DNA of 21,739 bases from Acanthaster planci (lineage: Eukaryota; Echinodermata; Asteroidea; Valvatida; Acanthasteridae): NCBI RefSeq assembly GCF_001949145.1, contig NW_019091621.1:48691-70429 (forward strand). The letters are read 5' to 3'. The notes beneath the pieces were generated by a model. The model saw nothing but the letters and a program-made list of their open reading frames with translations, was not told the DNA's origin and did not search any database. Both the position numbers and the translations under genes were made by a program. The number at the start of each line of letters is the position of its first letter. Position 1 is the first letter of the stretch. Of this stretch, positions 11,401 through 21,200 are shown piece by piece.

Positions 11401-14400
11401 TACAATTTGCTTTGCCCTCTGAGGTACCAGACAAGGAAGCACAAGGGTGTGTATGATTTCTACAATGCACTTTTCTGCATTTACCTGTGCTGAGACAAAA
11501 CTACATGTAACTACAGTTACTGTCAGTGTCAAGGAAACCTTGTTTTTCAACACAATTTGGGCATGAAACTCAGCCTTGATGAAAGGAATGTCACTGCTTG
11601 TCGATCACAGTATTCCAGATTCAACTAAAAATACTGCAGGGCTGCCCATTGAGCCTATCAATGCCCCCCCTCCCATTGTGTTCTCTTGGCCACTCAGAAT
11701 CTACCGTGTAGACCATGTACAGTACATGTATATGTATGAATATCTTACGAGAGATGGTGGGTCCTTGAAGGTATTCCAAGGCACCAATCCCCATGCAGCT
11801 GTCTTCACTGCCAAGACGTGGGCGGACTCTGCACTGACTGCCCTCAAGCTTGGCATGGCAATGTCTCGGTAAAATTTCTCGCTGCCCAGCCCGAGGCACA
11901 AGCCCCCGAACAGAGCTGTACCGCAACTGAGTATCACGGCTGCTGATTTACTCTTCGACTGGGAAAGTAAACGTACATGTATACTCATGTCAAACACCAT
12001 TTTATTTGTTTGGTTGATCACCGTCCGTGAACCATATTTTAAAAATTCTGAATCCTCTGTTGTGATCCACAGGTGTGGAAAAACAAGCCAGAATAAAAGG
12101 CATATTTTGGGTGCGATGGGTTAATCCACACCATAAGTAGACTGCTACAGAATTAGTCAATCTTAAACATGATTTGTCAATATTTTCACAAACAGCAAAT
12201 CATCTTATTCTTCCTCATTCAAAGACTAAGATAAATTGTTTTGAAATGGAAAGCAACGTCTGAGAGTTCCTGGCGGATGACAGACCATTAGCACAGCAAG
12301 AGTAACTGACCATGCAAATCAACCAATTATGCCAATCGACAGATCACTTATAAAGTATTTAAGACAAACCCATGAAAACTATACATAAATAATTACCATT
12401 ATCAGCTGCTAAAATCGTAACATCAACAATGACCATGGTTATTAGAACTAAGGCCGTTTTCCAATACTCAACTTCGGCTCTGTCTCAGGCTTCAACTGTT
12501 TTTTGACTAGCTGACTTTGAAGCTATAAGGGCAGTAATTAGTCCAATAGTGCCCCAAAACATCAAATAAGATGCAAGAGAATAAAAAATTACATAATCCA
12601 ATGTAATGTACATGCTTCAGGCCCATAATCAGGGATTGGTTTTGGGAACGAAGACTGAGACGGAGACAAAGTTGAGTATTGGAAAACGGACAGAGACTGT
12701 CCACCATGAGCACCAATAGTTCTGCTTTTTATAAAAACATGCACAGACCGGTACTGTCAACACTACTAACAAACTTACACTTACACATGTACATGTATGT
12801 AGAAACTTATGTGTACAGGCATTAGCTTGTTCAATATTTAAAACTTCTAAGAGCCATGTTTATCAATCCACAATTCCTCCTAAGTACGGTATGACTGGTT
12901 AAAATACACAATACCAGTATATAGGGTAGTTGTACAGTAACAAATCCCAACATAAAGGGGGGAGGAGGGTGCAGCTAGTGCCCGCCCACTTAAATGTATT
13001 TTCAGTTAAAAAAATCAAATACAACTGGATGCAAGCAAATTAGACTTGGGAACAAAACTTCCAAAAGCCCACGGCAGTTTAACCTTGAAAAAGCCAACTT
13101 GTGAAGTTTTCGTTTTGTTGTTAGGACCATCTGAAGTTCAGTGTCACGTTGCACGTTGGCCTGCATTCATCAAGGATGTCACTGGAAAAAAGTCTACATT
13201 TTCGGCTGGCCTGTCTAAGAGGAAAGATGGATGCTGCGCAAGAATGACACGTGTGATTTTCACAAAAGTTAGGTGTCGAAAAAACTGCATAAAAATTTCT
13301 GAAACAACTCCTGAGCCTTGAGGACTCCATGCTTAAAAAAGTTCCCCTGTCAAGACACTAAACAATTTAAAGGTCAAAAATTTAAGGTGCAGTTTTTACA
13401 CACCGACATGCAATTTCTCCAAAGACAGATAATCAAATTTACTTGAACATATCAGGGAAAAAGGTATAGTGGAGCCGATTCCATCCCCCCAAAAATAAGT
13501 TTTAAAATTGCACTGGACATGACCGGATACTAATTCAAGCACTCAGTCACCAAATGTAAGTCACAACACAGTCACTACTTGGTTACGAAATAAAGACAGA
13601 CATGACAGAGTAGGCTTAGTGACTTTGAGTTCCCAAAGTAACCAGATGCCAGTAAAATATATGTTGGATATGATCCGTTGACAGGTGCAAATGCTCCATC
13701 TTTGCACAATGGGTCAATCTTAGTGCATGATTTGTTGGTAATTTCACCATAACTCAGCCAATTGCCTTCTCATTCTTATTCATAGTCGTGAATGTGAAAA
13801 ATTATTTCCAAAAAGGGAGGTAAAGTTGGAGATTTCATGAAGAATCAACCAATCACACAGAGCGATCAGGCAATCGTGCAGATCGACTGATCATGCTCAA
13901 AATACACACTTCACATCAGTCGAGCATCGAGTCATGCCAGTAATACCCACAATATCTGAGTGATGCATGTACATGTATGTCTGGCAACAAGTTTTTTTAC
14001 ATAATACTGTACGTTGGGCATGTGGGTACGTACAATAGGTGGGACAGATAAGCTTTACCACAATTATTTTGCACAATGGTACAAGGAAAAGGGGGCAATG
14101 TTTCCTCCTTTTTCCTTCCCACTTTCTACAATTGTGCAAAATCACCCATGCAGTATTTGCGATAAAGCTTATGGGCATGATAGGCCTTAAGTAAACAGGG
14201 GAAGCTTCCACATGAAGACTAGTCTCCTCTCAAATATGTTACATATGTAATACACGGACTGAGCGATAAGATACTACATGTACCACTGGGCTTTTCCAAA
14301 ATTTGGGCAGCAGTTTAGATGTCTTGACATGGAAGATCCGTCGAGATGATGAGGGGTCAAGTGACGTATTGTTCAACGTTCTTATTTTAAAGATGGTGAC

Positions 14401-14799
14401 TGAGAGAGCGAGCCCGTTAGATTGAATGGATAAAGGCAAAAAGACTAGAAAATACCTCAATAACATGAGTGAAATCATTCAATAAATAGTTTTTAGAAAG
14501 CGGAAACGTCAAGAATCATGTTCGTGTGCAAAAGAAATTGCGCCCACGATGATAAGTGGGTGCGCCAAAAATGTTCAGTACGCCGACACGAAATTGCGCA
14601 TACGGATGTGTGGCTAAGGATGGATCAGGAGAGTGAGAGTCCGTGCCACAATAGTGGGGCAAGGCCTTATGCTAAAGTTGGGACGTAATCACAGCAATAA
14701 AGCTTACGGCCCGGCATACACATGATGAGGCCGGCCTGAAAACATTGAAGGGTAAGTAATGTTGACAATGATTAGACATTATCAAATACTCACAGCCAT
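5376..14799 (-). CDS. dhodh: Dihydroorotate dehydrogenase (quinone), mitochondrial; complete gene, 9 coding exons
   Basis: Class 2 DHODH oxidises dihydroorotate to orotate in de novo pyrimidine synthesis. It uses FMN and passes electrons to ubiquinone at the inner mitochondrial membrane. On the minus strand the coding exons are 14799-14794, 11958-11749, 11256-11057, 10356-10274, 8749-8559, 8168-8049, 7092-6939, 6317-6158 and 5433-5376. Their phases join cleanly to 1182 nt, or 393 residues (human 395). Visible features are a basic N-terminus, a membrane helix at about residues 8-27 and the quinone-site helices [12 protein letters not shown]. Also present are [16 protein letters not shown] (Arg129, human Arg136 in the literature), [17 protein letters not shown] (catalytic base Ser209), [10 protein letters not shown] (Lys249), [26 protein letters not shown] and the C-terminal EAIGSDHR. 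Exon 1 is the least certain part. The gene is head-to-head with ddx1. Confidence 0.95.
5706..5897. repeat. Perfect 33-bp inverted repeat with nested hairpin, dhodh intron 8
   Basis: Arms 5756-5788 and 5853-5885 are perfect reverse complements (core CAGGTTTGCCCTTACCCAAC). The 64-nt loop holds a second small palindrome, AAGCACTG/CAGTGCTT (5796-5803 and 5810-5817). A 14-bp direct repeat, AAGACTTCACTTTT, occurs at 5706-5719 and 5884-5897. The perfect arms suggest a recent origin as a foldback insertion or palindromic duplication. Confidence 0.85.
6158..6317 (-). CDS. dhodh: dhodh exon 8
   Basis: Starts after ...ACTCCAG, completes a Gly codon and then encodes 52 residues beginning [16 protein letters not shown], which includes the FMN phosphate site and [13 protein letters not shown]. 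It ends AA|GTAAGC: the TAA that appears to follow LLK (6154-6156) lies inside the splice donor and is intronic. The split Lys codon is completed by exon 9. Confidence 0.93.
6777..6866 (-). mobile_element. tRNA-derived SINE-like fragment, dhodh intron 7
   Basis: The minus strand carries GGGGTTCGAATCCCA (complement of 6791-6805), a full match to the tRNA T-arm/B box of RNA polymerase III promoters. It is preceded by GATAAAGCACTTGCCTGG, which resembles a tRNA D-arm and anticodon-stem region. The acceptor ends do not pair well, so this is more likely a tRNA-derived SINE or tRNA relic than a working tRNA gene. Limits are approximate. Confidence 0.5.
6939..7092 (-). CDS. dhodh: dhodh exon 7
   Basis: Starts [16 protein letters not shown] after the acceptor ...CTTTGCAG and ends in a split Gly codon at the donor GTAGGC. 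It contains [12 protein letters not shown] and VRDMYRLTN, matching the human loop and helix of the FMN barrel. Confidence 0.95.
8049..8168 (-). CDS. dhodh: dhodh exon 6
   Basis: Forty codons in phase 0 between the acceptor ...ACACATAG and the donor GTACCG. It encodes VLEARDQL, then [20 protein letters not shown], with the conserved Lys of VKIAPD. The end, AAVATRKQ, is about two residues longer than the human segment at this junction. Confidence 0.93.
8559..8749 (-). CDS. dhodh: dhodh exon 5: catalytic serine exon
   Basis: Starts after ...ATTGTAG, completes a Gly codon and then encodes 63 residues to LIDK before the donor GTGTGG. It contains [13 protein letters not shown] and [15 protein letters not shown]. 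The second Ser of NVSSPNT is the active-site base of class 2 enzymes. Confidence 0.96.
10005..10205. repeat. 38-bp tandem repeat, 5.3 copies, dhodh intron 4
   Basis: The unit begins GTGATGACTTGGTTTATAAG and recurs at 10005, 10043, 10081, 10119 and 10157, with a partial copy from 10195 to 10205. The copies appear identical, which points to recent expansion and possible length variation between individuals. On the minus strand it starts about 70 bp after the exon 4 donor. Confidence 0.95.
10274..10356 (-). CDS. dhodh: dhodh exon 4 (83 nt)
   Basis: The exon sits between the acceptor ...CATGTAG and the donor GTGAAA. It completes the split Arg, encodes 27 residues and leaves a split Gly. It reads [16 protein letters not shown], matching human YGFNSHGLSVVEHRL. 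The Gly after Tyr in human is Ser here. Both flanking phases fit exactly. Confidence 0.93.
11057..11256 (-). CDS. dhodh: dhodh exon 3
   Basis: Starts [14 protein letters not shown] after an acceptor ...TTTCAG and ends in a split Arg codon (AG, then donor GTAGAT). It carries [24 protein letters not shown] and [13 protein letters not shown], the start of the FMN-binding barrel including the conserved Arg of the quinone site. Confidence 0.96.
11749..11958 (-). CDS. dhodh: dhodh exon 2: membrane helix and quinone-tunnel helices
   Basis: Seventy codons between the acceptor ...TTTCCCAG and the donor GTAAGA. It begins [13 protein letters not shown], a short basic stretch and then a hydrophobic segment for inner-membrane anchoring. 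It continues with [12 protein letters not shown] and ESAHVLAVK, matching the two N-terminal helices that form the ubiquinone entry. The position aligned with human Gln47 is Arg41 here. Confidence 0.93.
12454..12689. mobile_element. 236-bp MITE-like element, dhodh intron 1
   Basis: The ends 12454-12474 and 12669-12689 are perfect 21-bp inverted repeats (CCGTTTTCCAATACTCAACT plus one base). The similarity continues imperfectly inward (CTCTGTCTCAGGCTTC against CCGTCTCAGTCTTC). There is no coding capacity. Size and structure fit a non-autonomous DNA transposon. I could not define a target-site duplication. Confidence 0.7.
14048..14172. repeat. 125-bp imperfect foldback, dhodh intron 1
   Basis: Outer arms ATAAGCTTTA (14048-14057) and TAAAGCTTAT (14163-14172) are perfect complements. 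Inner arms ATTTTGCACAAT (14066-14077) and ATTGTGCAAAAT (14131-14142) are also perfect. Purine-rich AAGGAAAAGG then faces pyrimidine-rich CCTTTTTCCTT across the loop. The stem is broken by unpaired stretches, so it may be a decayed MITE. Confidence 0.6.
14794..14799 (-). CDS. dhodh: dhodh exon 1 coding part (Met-Ala), probable
   Basis: The minus strand reads ATG GCT followed directly by the good donor GTGAGT. The phase (0) matches exon 2, giving [12 protein letters not shown] against human MAWRHLKKRAQDAVIIL. Human DHODH also has a very short first coding part. Alternative: exon 2 is extended back to an in-frame ATG at 11986-11988, giving [10 protein letters not shown] before SKSK. I prefer the spliced form because of the strong acceptor TTTCCCAG before exon 2. 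Confidence 0.55.
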
Positions 14800-15188
14800 G
14801 TTGGGTGTTCCAGCCGATGAATAATGATCATCAAGTCAACAGAAAATTATCACGCAAAGTTCGCATACCCCGCGAAATCATTTGGTAGTTGGTGATTCCT
14901 ACGTTATTTACTCCACAGAAACCACCAGTCTCTCTCGCAAAGTATTGAGTTTAAGTTTCAAAAAAATCAAAATGAAACCAAGAATACAGCTAAAGAAAGC
15001 TTATTAATATTTTGAAATGTAATTTTTGGATAGGGTAAACATACTGTATGAATTAATTTCTTGAATAAATTTACTACAACTTGATGAATCTGATACACGT
15101 GGAAGGATCCGGATAGAATTGACTTTAGTATCGTCTGCATCAGTCAGTCCAGCCAGAGTGGGGTTTCTGTGCTTAAAAAGTGTCCATA
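14800..15188. promoter_or_regulatory. Presumed bidirectional promoter between dhodh and ddx1
   Basis: The 389 bp between the two head-to-head start codons must hold both 5' UTRs and any shared promoter. There is no clear TATA box placed for either gene. CCCCGCGAAA near 14868-14877 reads on the other strand as TTTCGCGGGG, close to an E2F site. Two overlapping TCAGTC initiator-like motifs (15140-15149) lie about 40-50 bp before the ddx1 ATG. These motif calls are weak; the placement is the main evidence. Confidence 0.5.
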
Positions 15189-15204
15189 ATGACAGCGTTT
15201 GCCG
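15189..15204 (+). CDS. ddx1: ddx1 exon 1 coding part (16 nt), probable
   Basis: ATG ACA GCG TTT GCC G encodes MTAFA plus the first base of a Glu codon, matching human MAAFSE in length, phase and residues 3-4. The donor GTTTGT is weak but has G and T at positions 5 and 6. Exon 2 starts in the required phase (AG TTT). No other candidate of this form was seen upstream of exon 2. Confidence 0.6.
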
Positions 15205-18200
15205 GTTTGTGTTTTGTTAATCTTTTTGGAAGTTTCTCTTCCCAGGAGTTTAAGCTTTTTACATGGGTATTCTGTGTAACTATATTGTAGCATTAAATAG
15301 AGCAAACGTGAAAAGGTTGCGTGCGCCGGGTCGCAGCAGAAGTGCCACGTACATGTACATACTGTACATGTAGACCACACTGTACATCATAAGTAATGGC
15401 CTAAACGTACAGACACTGTTCTGTGCACAAAGTCATATGCATGTTCATCGTGTTTATTCTCGGGGTCGGAGGTTGTTCCATTCATTGCACTCACTCTGGG
15501 CAAAGGGGCAACTCTCTATTCACTTTATAGAGGGATTTGCATATTTTCCTCCTTTTTTGCTGCAGCGTGATAAAAATAACTTAAAACCTTTTTGGTACAT
15601 TGTGTGGGAGATATTCATATGATGCATAAATAGTGAAATTTCAGGCATAGCCTATTTGATGCACATGTAAAAGTTAAGAATAGGAGTTCAATTCAGCTTT
15701 TACCATAGACAATATAGACTGTAACACTATTTTGCCCCTTTGAGTTTCAAGTGTGAAATATGGAATAACACCAATTGACCAATCAGAGAGAAGAATCAGG
15801 ACTCAGTGATGTCATCCCGACCTCAAGAATGTGGAAGAATTTGTGTTTGCTTGAAGTTGTAGGCCTAACTGTGACACAATCAGCATGACATCACATTGTG
15901 CGATTGATGTTCCGTGCATGCAGTCTTCGAAAGTGCACAATTTGCACAACTTGTGCAGTTTTTCTTAGGTTGTGCATATTTTAAATGCGACAGCAACTGC
16001 AGATAGCATTGAGCACAATCTGTGACATGTTTGAATGTGCACTACTTTTGTGCTTGAACTATGTGATTTCTAAACTTAACAGGCTTAAATTTAAAGGGAG
16101 TACATGTACATGTGGGTCTAAGCGACCTAGACATGATGGTTACCATTTGATGGGATGGCTATGGTGGACTGGTTCCCATTCCCTCAGCTGCTCAGAATTC
16201 TCCAGCTATCTCAATTCTTGGGATGGGCACCAGTTAAGCCGGGTAACTGTTGCATTGAGTAAAGGCTAGAACTCTAATTTCTAGTACCATCGTTAGCTAC
16301 CTCCATGCTAGGACAAACCAATGGGTTTTGGGGTTGTTTGAAAATCCTTATTGTCCCTGATTGTTATTTGTTTTCTGTTGGGTCCTACTTTTGTTGCACT
16401 TTTTATTTTTCTAACTAAAGAGCTAAAGCTTTTTAGAAGGAGGTAAAGTCTGAATTAAATGTCAACAGGGGAATTTAATAGATCCCATGAGGCAATACAA
16501 AAAGCTCCAAACTAATGGGTGAAATTTCATCTGACATGTCGCGGCAGGCATGTACCTGTGTCCAATAAGTGCCGTGCTTTACAATGTACATCATCATCTT
16601 GCAGCACAAATCATGTTCTAAAACAGACCCGACAGTAGACCTGATGCTTAATTTAAATTTGTGCTTTGTGTGTAGTTGATATGAGTCTCTTATGTATGAC
16701 TGTTGCGAAAAAACCAATCTTATCCTTACTTCATTGGAAAAAGATATAGTTCATGTACCAGATACATGTAAAATGAACATACATGTACCTTTTTATGTCC
16801 TGAGACCCAAGTCCTTCAAGGATTTGAAGAACTAAATGAAAGGTGCCTACAAACATGTTAAAGCAGTCAGTTAGACTGCATTATAAAAAAATCATTTTGT
16901 CAGTAATGTACAAGTGTCCAATAATGTAAAATACTGGGCATAAGAGCTGAGAAACCTATAGAAATACATACACACAGGTGTACACATGAGTTTGTATACA
17001 CATTCAAATCATGGACAATAACAATAGGGGACAATAGGGTCCACGGTTGCCGAAAAGTCCACGGTTGGAAAACTTGTACAAAACATATGGGAGGTCTTCC
17101 AAAAAAGTTTGAACAAAAGAGGAACAATAGGGAGTCCACGATTGAAGGCGTTTACACAATTGTCTTTGTGTACTTCACTTTACATAGAAATGCATCAAAT
17201 ACATGTACATGTACATGACACATTTTTTCTATTCCACCCCCCCAGAATTTATGAAAGCTAAGAGAAAATTGAATTTCATCTGTCATGACTGTCATTTGCA
17301 GAGTTTGGGTGCATTGAAGAACTGGTGCAGGCTGTGGAAGACATTGACTGGCTGTAAGTAGTATACCATTTCACACATGTGCTTAAACGAATGTTACTGT
17401 GGGTTATTCAAAATGCCGCAGTATCCCATCAATAGAAGTTTCATGTATGTGTGCACGTACATTGGTAGCTCCATGGCTTCGCTCCTATGTACATATAGCC
17501 ACAAGTAATTTTGTGTAACTAGCTGTGGACCTTCCCCTCGTTTCCTTTGAATGGAATAAGCTTGGTTGACTTTTACGTGTGTATGCGGATTGACAGGCTG
17601 CCTACTGATGTGCAGGCTGAGGCCATTCCATTAATCCTTGGAGGGGGTGATGTCCTCATGGCAGCAGAGACTGGAAGTGGAAAGACAGGGGTGAGGGATT
17701 ATTTTAACGTCTTGCCATCTTGGATGTTGATCTGCGTGCCATTTACTAAAGCAAAGCTGTACATGCATACATGTATGTATATACATGTATATCCGTGCAC
17801 CTGAAATCTGGTTTCCATATCAATGTTATGAGATACTGACAGCATCGCTGTCCAGTCCCCTGATGAAACACACTCATAAGAAAATGATTTATCGCGACTC
17901 AGATTTATTTGGATGCAGATAGTCGGCAGCATTGGATCACGTTCAATTTTGCCAACTGTCTGCATTGACGGATGCAAACATTCAAGCTAGCATGACTAGC
18001 ATACAATGATGTCCATCTCCCTTGAATACACTTTATTTATTTGATCCATTTGCTCCTTGTAACTGAGACGGTAAACCCCAGTTTTAGACAAAATCACTGA
18101 CGATAAATGAAGTACGGTACATCTAATCTTAATACCAGTTTAGCTTCAAGAAATGCCACAACATAAAGAAAGGCATTCCAGTTTCAGATATCATTTTGTT

Positions 18201-21200
18201 TGCAGTTTCTTTTTGTTGAATGATGTCACAATGAACGATGTTGAAGTGTCTTTTCCGTAACTGTGGTGTCACCAATCATTTTACAACCATAAGGACAGTA
18301 GACCTGAAGTGCATAATAACTGTGTAGGTCAATGACTTGGGCTGGTACTGTGTGACCATCATAATGCCATAATTAGTGCCATGATGAGCTGATGGATGGA
18401 TTTCAAGAAAGTGCACACACTGTGTTCGTCCTCACGCGCATGCCCTGTTGAGTGAAGTGTACCGTAGCTTGTCAGATACAGTTCCTCGTTTGTTCCACAG
18501 GCTTTCTGTCTGCCAGTGATTCAAATTGTCCACGAGTCACTGCGAGATGGTGCAAGTGGGAAACTAGAAGGAAAAATCAAGGCCAAAGCAGGTAACTCCA
18601 TGTTATTCCACTTTCAATTTATCCCTTTCATGTGGGCTCTAAATGTTATTCCTGAAGAGAAACGTCGTTCTCTTTTTTTAATCCGTTTTAGTCCTCTGCA
18701 ATAATTCACCACAAATCTTGGCATTTTGTGGTCATCCGTAAAGTATCCACACACAACATACTGACTTCTTTGACCCCCTGTGCGCACAGCACAGTGTTTC
18801 CAACCCCCCCCATACATATGGTAGGTATTTTGAAATACAAGAAAGTACATTCATTTCATATAAATTAATTTTTGGAAAGTAACTTTGTATGAGCTCATAT
18901 CCTCAGACCCCCTCTCCCCTTTTCATGGCGTCATCAACCCTCCCCTTCCCCCTTTGTGCATATGTATATTTACAGCGGCCAATTTCACAAAACGTGCCAT
19001 AACTTTGAATCATGTGTAAGCCTTGCGCCACAAATTTATGCCGTAGCTGCGCAACATGCTTACGTTCACGAAAAGTTGCATAGCTGCACCACGTTTTAAT
19101 AATATTGATTTTTCTTGGAAGAGGAGAAACACGGCTTTTACGATGGCTGTTCCTTTCCAAACTGTCATTGAATTACGTCTATTCATCTTTTTTTCATCAG
19201 AAACGGACAGAAAGTCTTGAAAGTTCTCTCACAGCCAAACAAGTTTTTCATTGCCTTCTACACCAAAGTTGTACGTTTCTCATATAAGCCTTGTTAAGTT
19301 CAGCAATGATGAGGCTTAACCAAAGACAATAAGCAAGTCACCACCTAAATTATTGCGTAAGTTACACCATAATGTGTTGCCTAAATCGTGGACTAATGCA
19401 GTGCATAAGTTTTGTGAAATCAATCCTAACGTTTTGCACAACTTATCGGTACGCAATAAAATGTGGCGAACGTGGAATTACTGCATTGCGCAAAGTTTTG
19501 TGAAATCGGCTGCAGTACATGTACTTTTGGGCTGGCCCTTTCTGCCAAGCTACACCGTGGAGGGTCAATAGATAAGAAGTAATCACACTGTGAGGTTACC
19601 TGCTACCACGGGATCCACTGGTGACATTGGCTAGTGGGAATAGTCTGCATTGACTGCCCAATGTTCTAAGGTCCCACAAATTCTAACAGCATACAGGCTA
19701 ATCAAAGGTTCCTCCACATGCTGTTAGACATTCAACTGTGGCAGGATTTTAAGACGCTATCCGGGCCAGACCTAGCCAGCATCACAGTAGCCCCTACGAA
19801 TTCTTAGGCCTGTGATCTCATATTTTGTTTTCTCTTTCCTCTTTTTGCCCCAGATACCTCTAAGTGGCAGATGAATGTGTTTGATAGAGGGGATGCCATG
19901 GGTAATGCAACAACCTTCTATGTGTTTGTTTGAATTGGAGAACCCAATCCAGCAGTGGTTGATACCTGATGAAACTTGGTTGATTGGAGCAACAAACAAA
20001 GAGACCAAACCGTACATGTATACCCTATGCAATTCTGAGATGCTGAGATGAGCATACTTGCATTTCACTCTCTGCTGCTGGGTTGAAACCAGTTTAGTTG
20101 TTAAATTTCCTTGGATATTCTTTGTCAGGGCACTTCTTGTATCCTCCTAAATCCACCCCTGTGCATTGGAAATCAGCAACACGTTAATTCGCAGACTTCA
20201 GCCTCAAAGGGCTTGGGTCTTCGTTTCAAGTAAATCTGGTGGGGCTGTGCCTTCCTGAAGCCTTTGAAATCAGTCTTTAGATTTCCAGGGGGGTCTAAAA
20301 GGCAAGAATTGTTCTCCCAGTTTCCATGTGCTAACCTGAATGTCACATTCACATTGCAAAATATGTCGTTTGTCCCCAAAGCTATTGATGAGTCAGGCCT
20401 TTTGTGCCAGAGCAGAGAGTTCTCATGGCATGGGACACGTTCCAACCAAGGCGTTATTAACAGAGGTAAGTTGATCTACCGTACATGTACATGCAGATAG
20501 CACAGCTTTGTGTGCAAGAACTGTGAAAAGTTGATTTTTGCCAAGTGGAACTTGACCTGGTAGGTGCCCTGTTGTTGGTACTTGTATAGTGAGGTATGTT
20601 AGTAAAGGTTTAATTGTATATAATCTCATAAAGCACCGTTTCTTTCACCCGTCATCGGATTGTATGGTACATGTGTCATTTTTCTCTTCAAGGCAAATAC
20701 TACTATGAAGCTACGGTCACTGACGAGGGCTTGTGTCGTGTCGGCTGGTCCACGTCCAATGCAAGCCTGGATCTTGGTAGGTGAAAACCAATTTTGCACG
20801 GTAGAAAAATCTGAAATGAAAGTTAGTTTGTGAGACTAAATTTAGGTTGCATAGCGGCTCATGTACAGTGCAGATTGCAAACCTGACATCATGTCATTCA
20901 AATACATGAATACAGGCTGTTTCTGCAGGGCCTCTAAAATCGCATGTATGTGTATTTTGCTGTGCCTGTCGGTGAATTTAACCCTCTTCTGCAGCAGGGT
21001 TGTAAATTCTCCAGTATGTATGAATGTATTGGCAGATGCAGTGAGCACTTGTTTAGGTTATAATCCTGCCTCCGAGACTGTCAGAGCAATGATGCACAAT
21101 CATGTATGATAGCCATTCTCATCTCAATATCTGAGTGAGATGTTACCGCAGTGCTTGCTGGGCCCAGTTTCATGGCGCTGCTTATCGCAGAATTCTGCGC

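Larger units (their letters stand above)
11959..14793 (-). other. dhodh: dhodh intron 1 (presumed)
   Basis: About 2.8 kb with GTGAGT donor and CAG acceptor if exon 1 is right. Apart from the 12454-12689 element and the 14048-14172 foldback I see no genes. Its first 300 bases downstream of exon 1 (about 14500-14790) are richer in CpG than the rest, as expected beside a promoter. Confidence 0.5.

Noticed and set aside
11959-11988. In-frame ATG giving [10 protein letters not shown] as the dhodh start without splicing
   Set aside because: Possible, but the sequence before exon 2 is a strong acceptor and a phase-matched ATG-GCT-GTGAGT exon exists at 14794-14799. Kept as the alternative.
15985-16269. 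94-codon open frame on the plus strand in ddx1 intron 1
   Set aside because: No similarity I recognise, no conserved motif and no splice-phase fit to ddx1.
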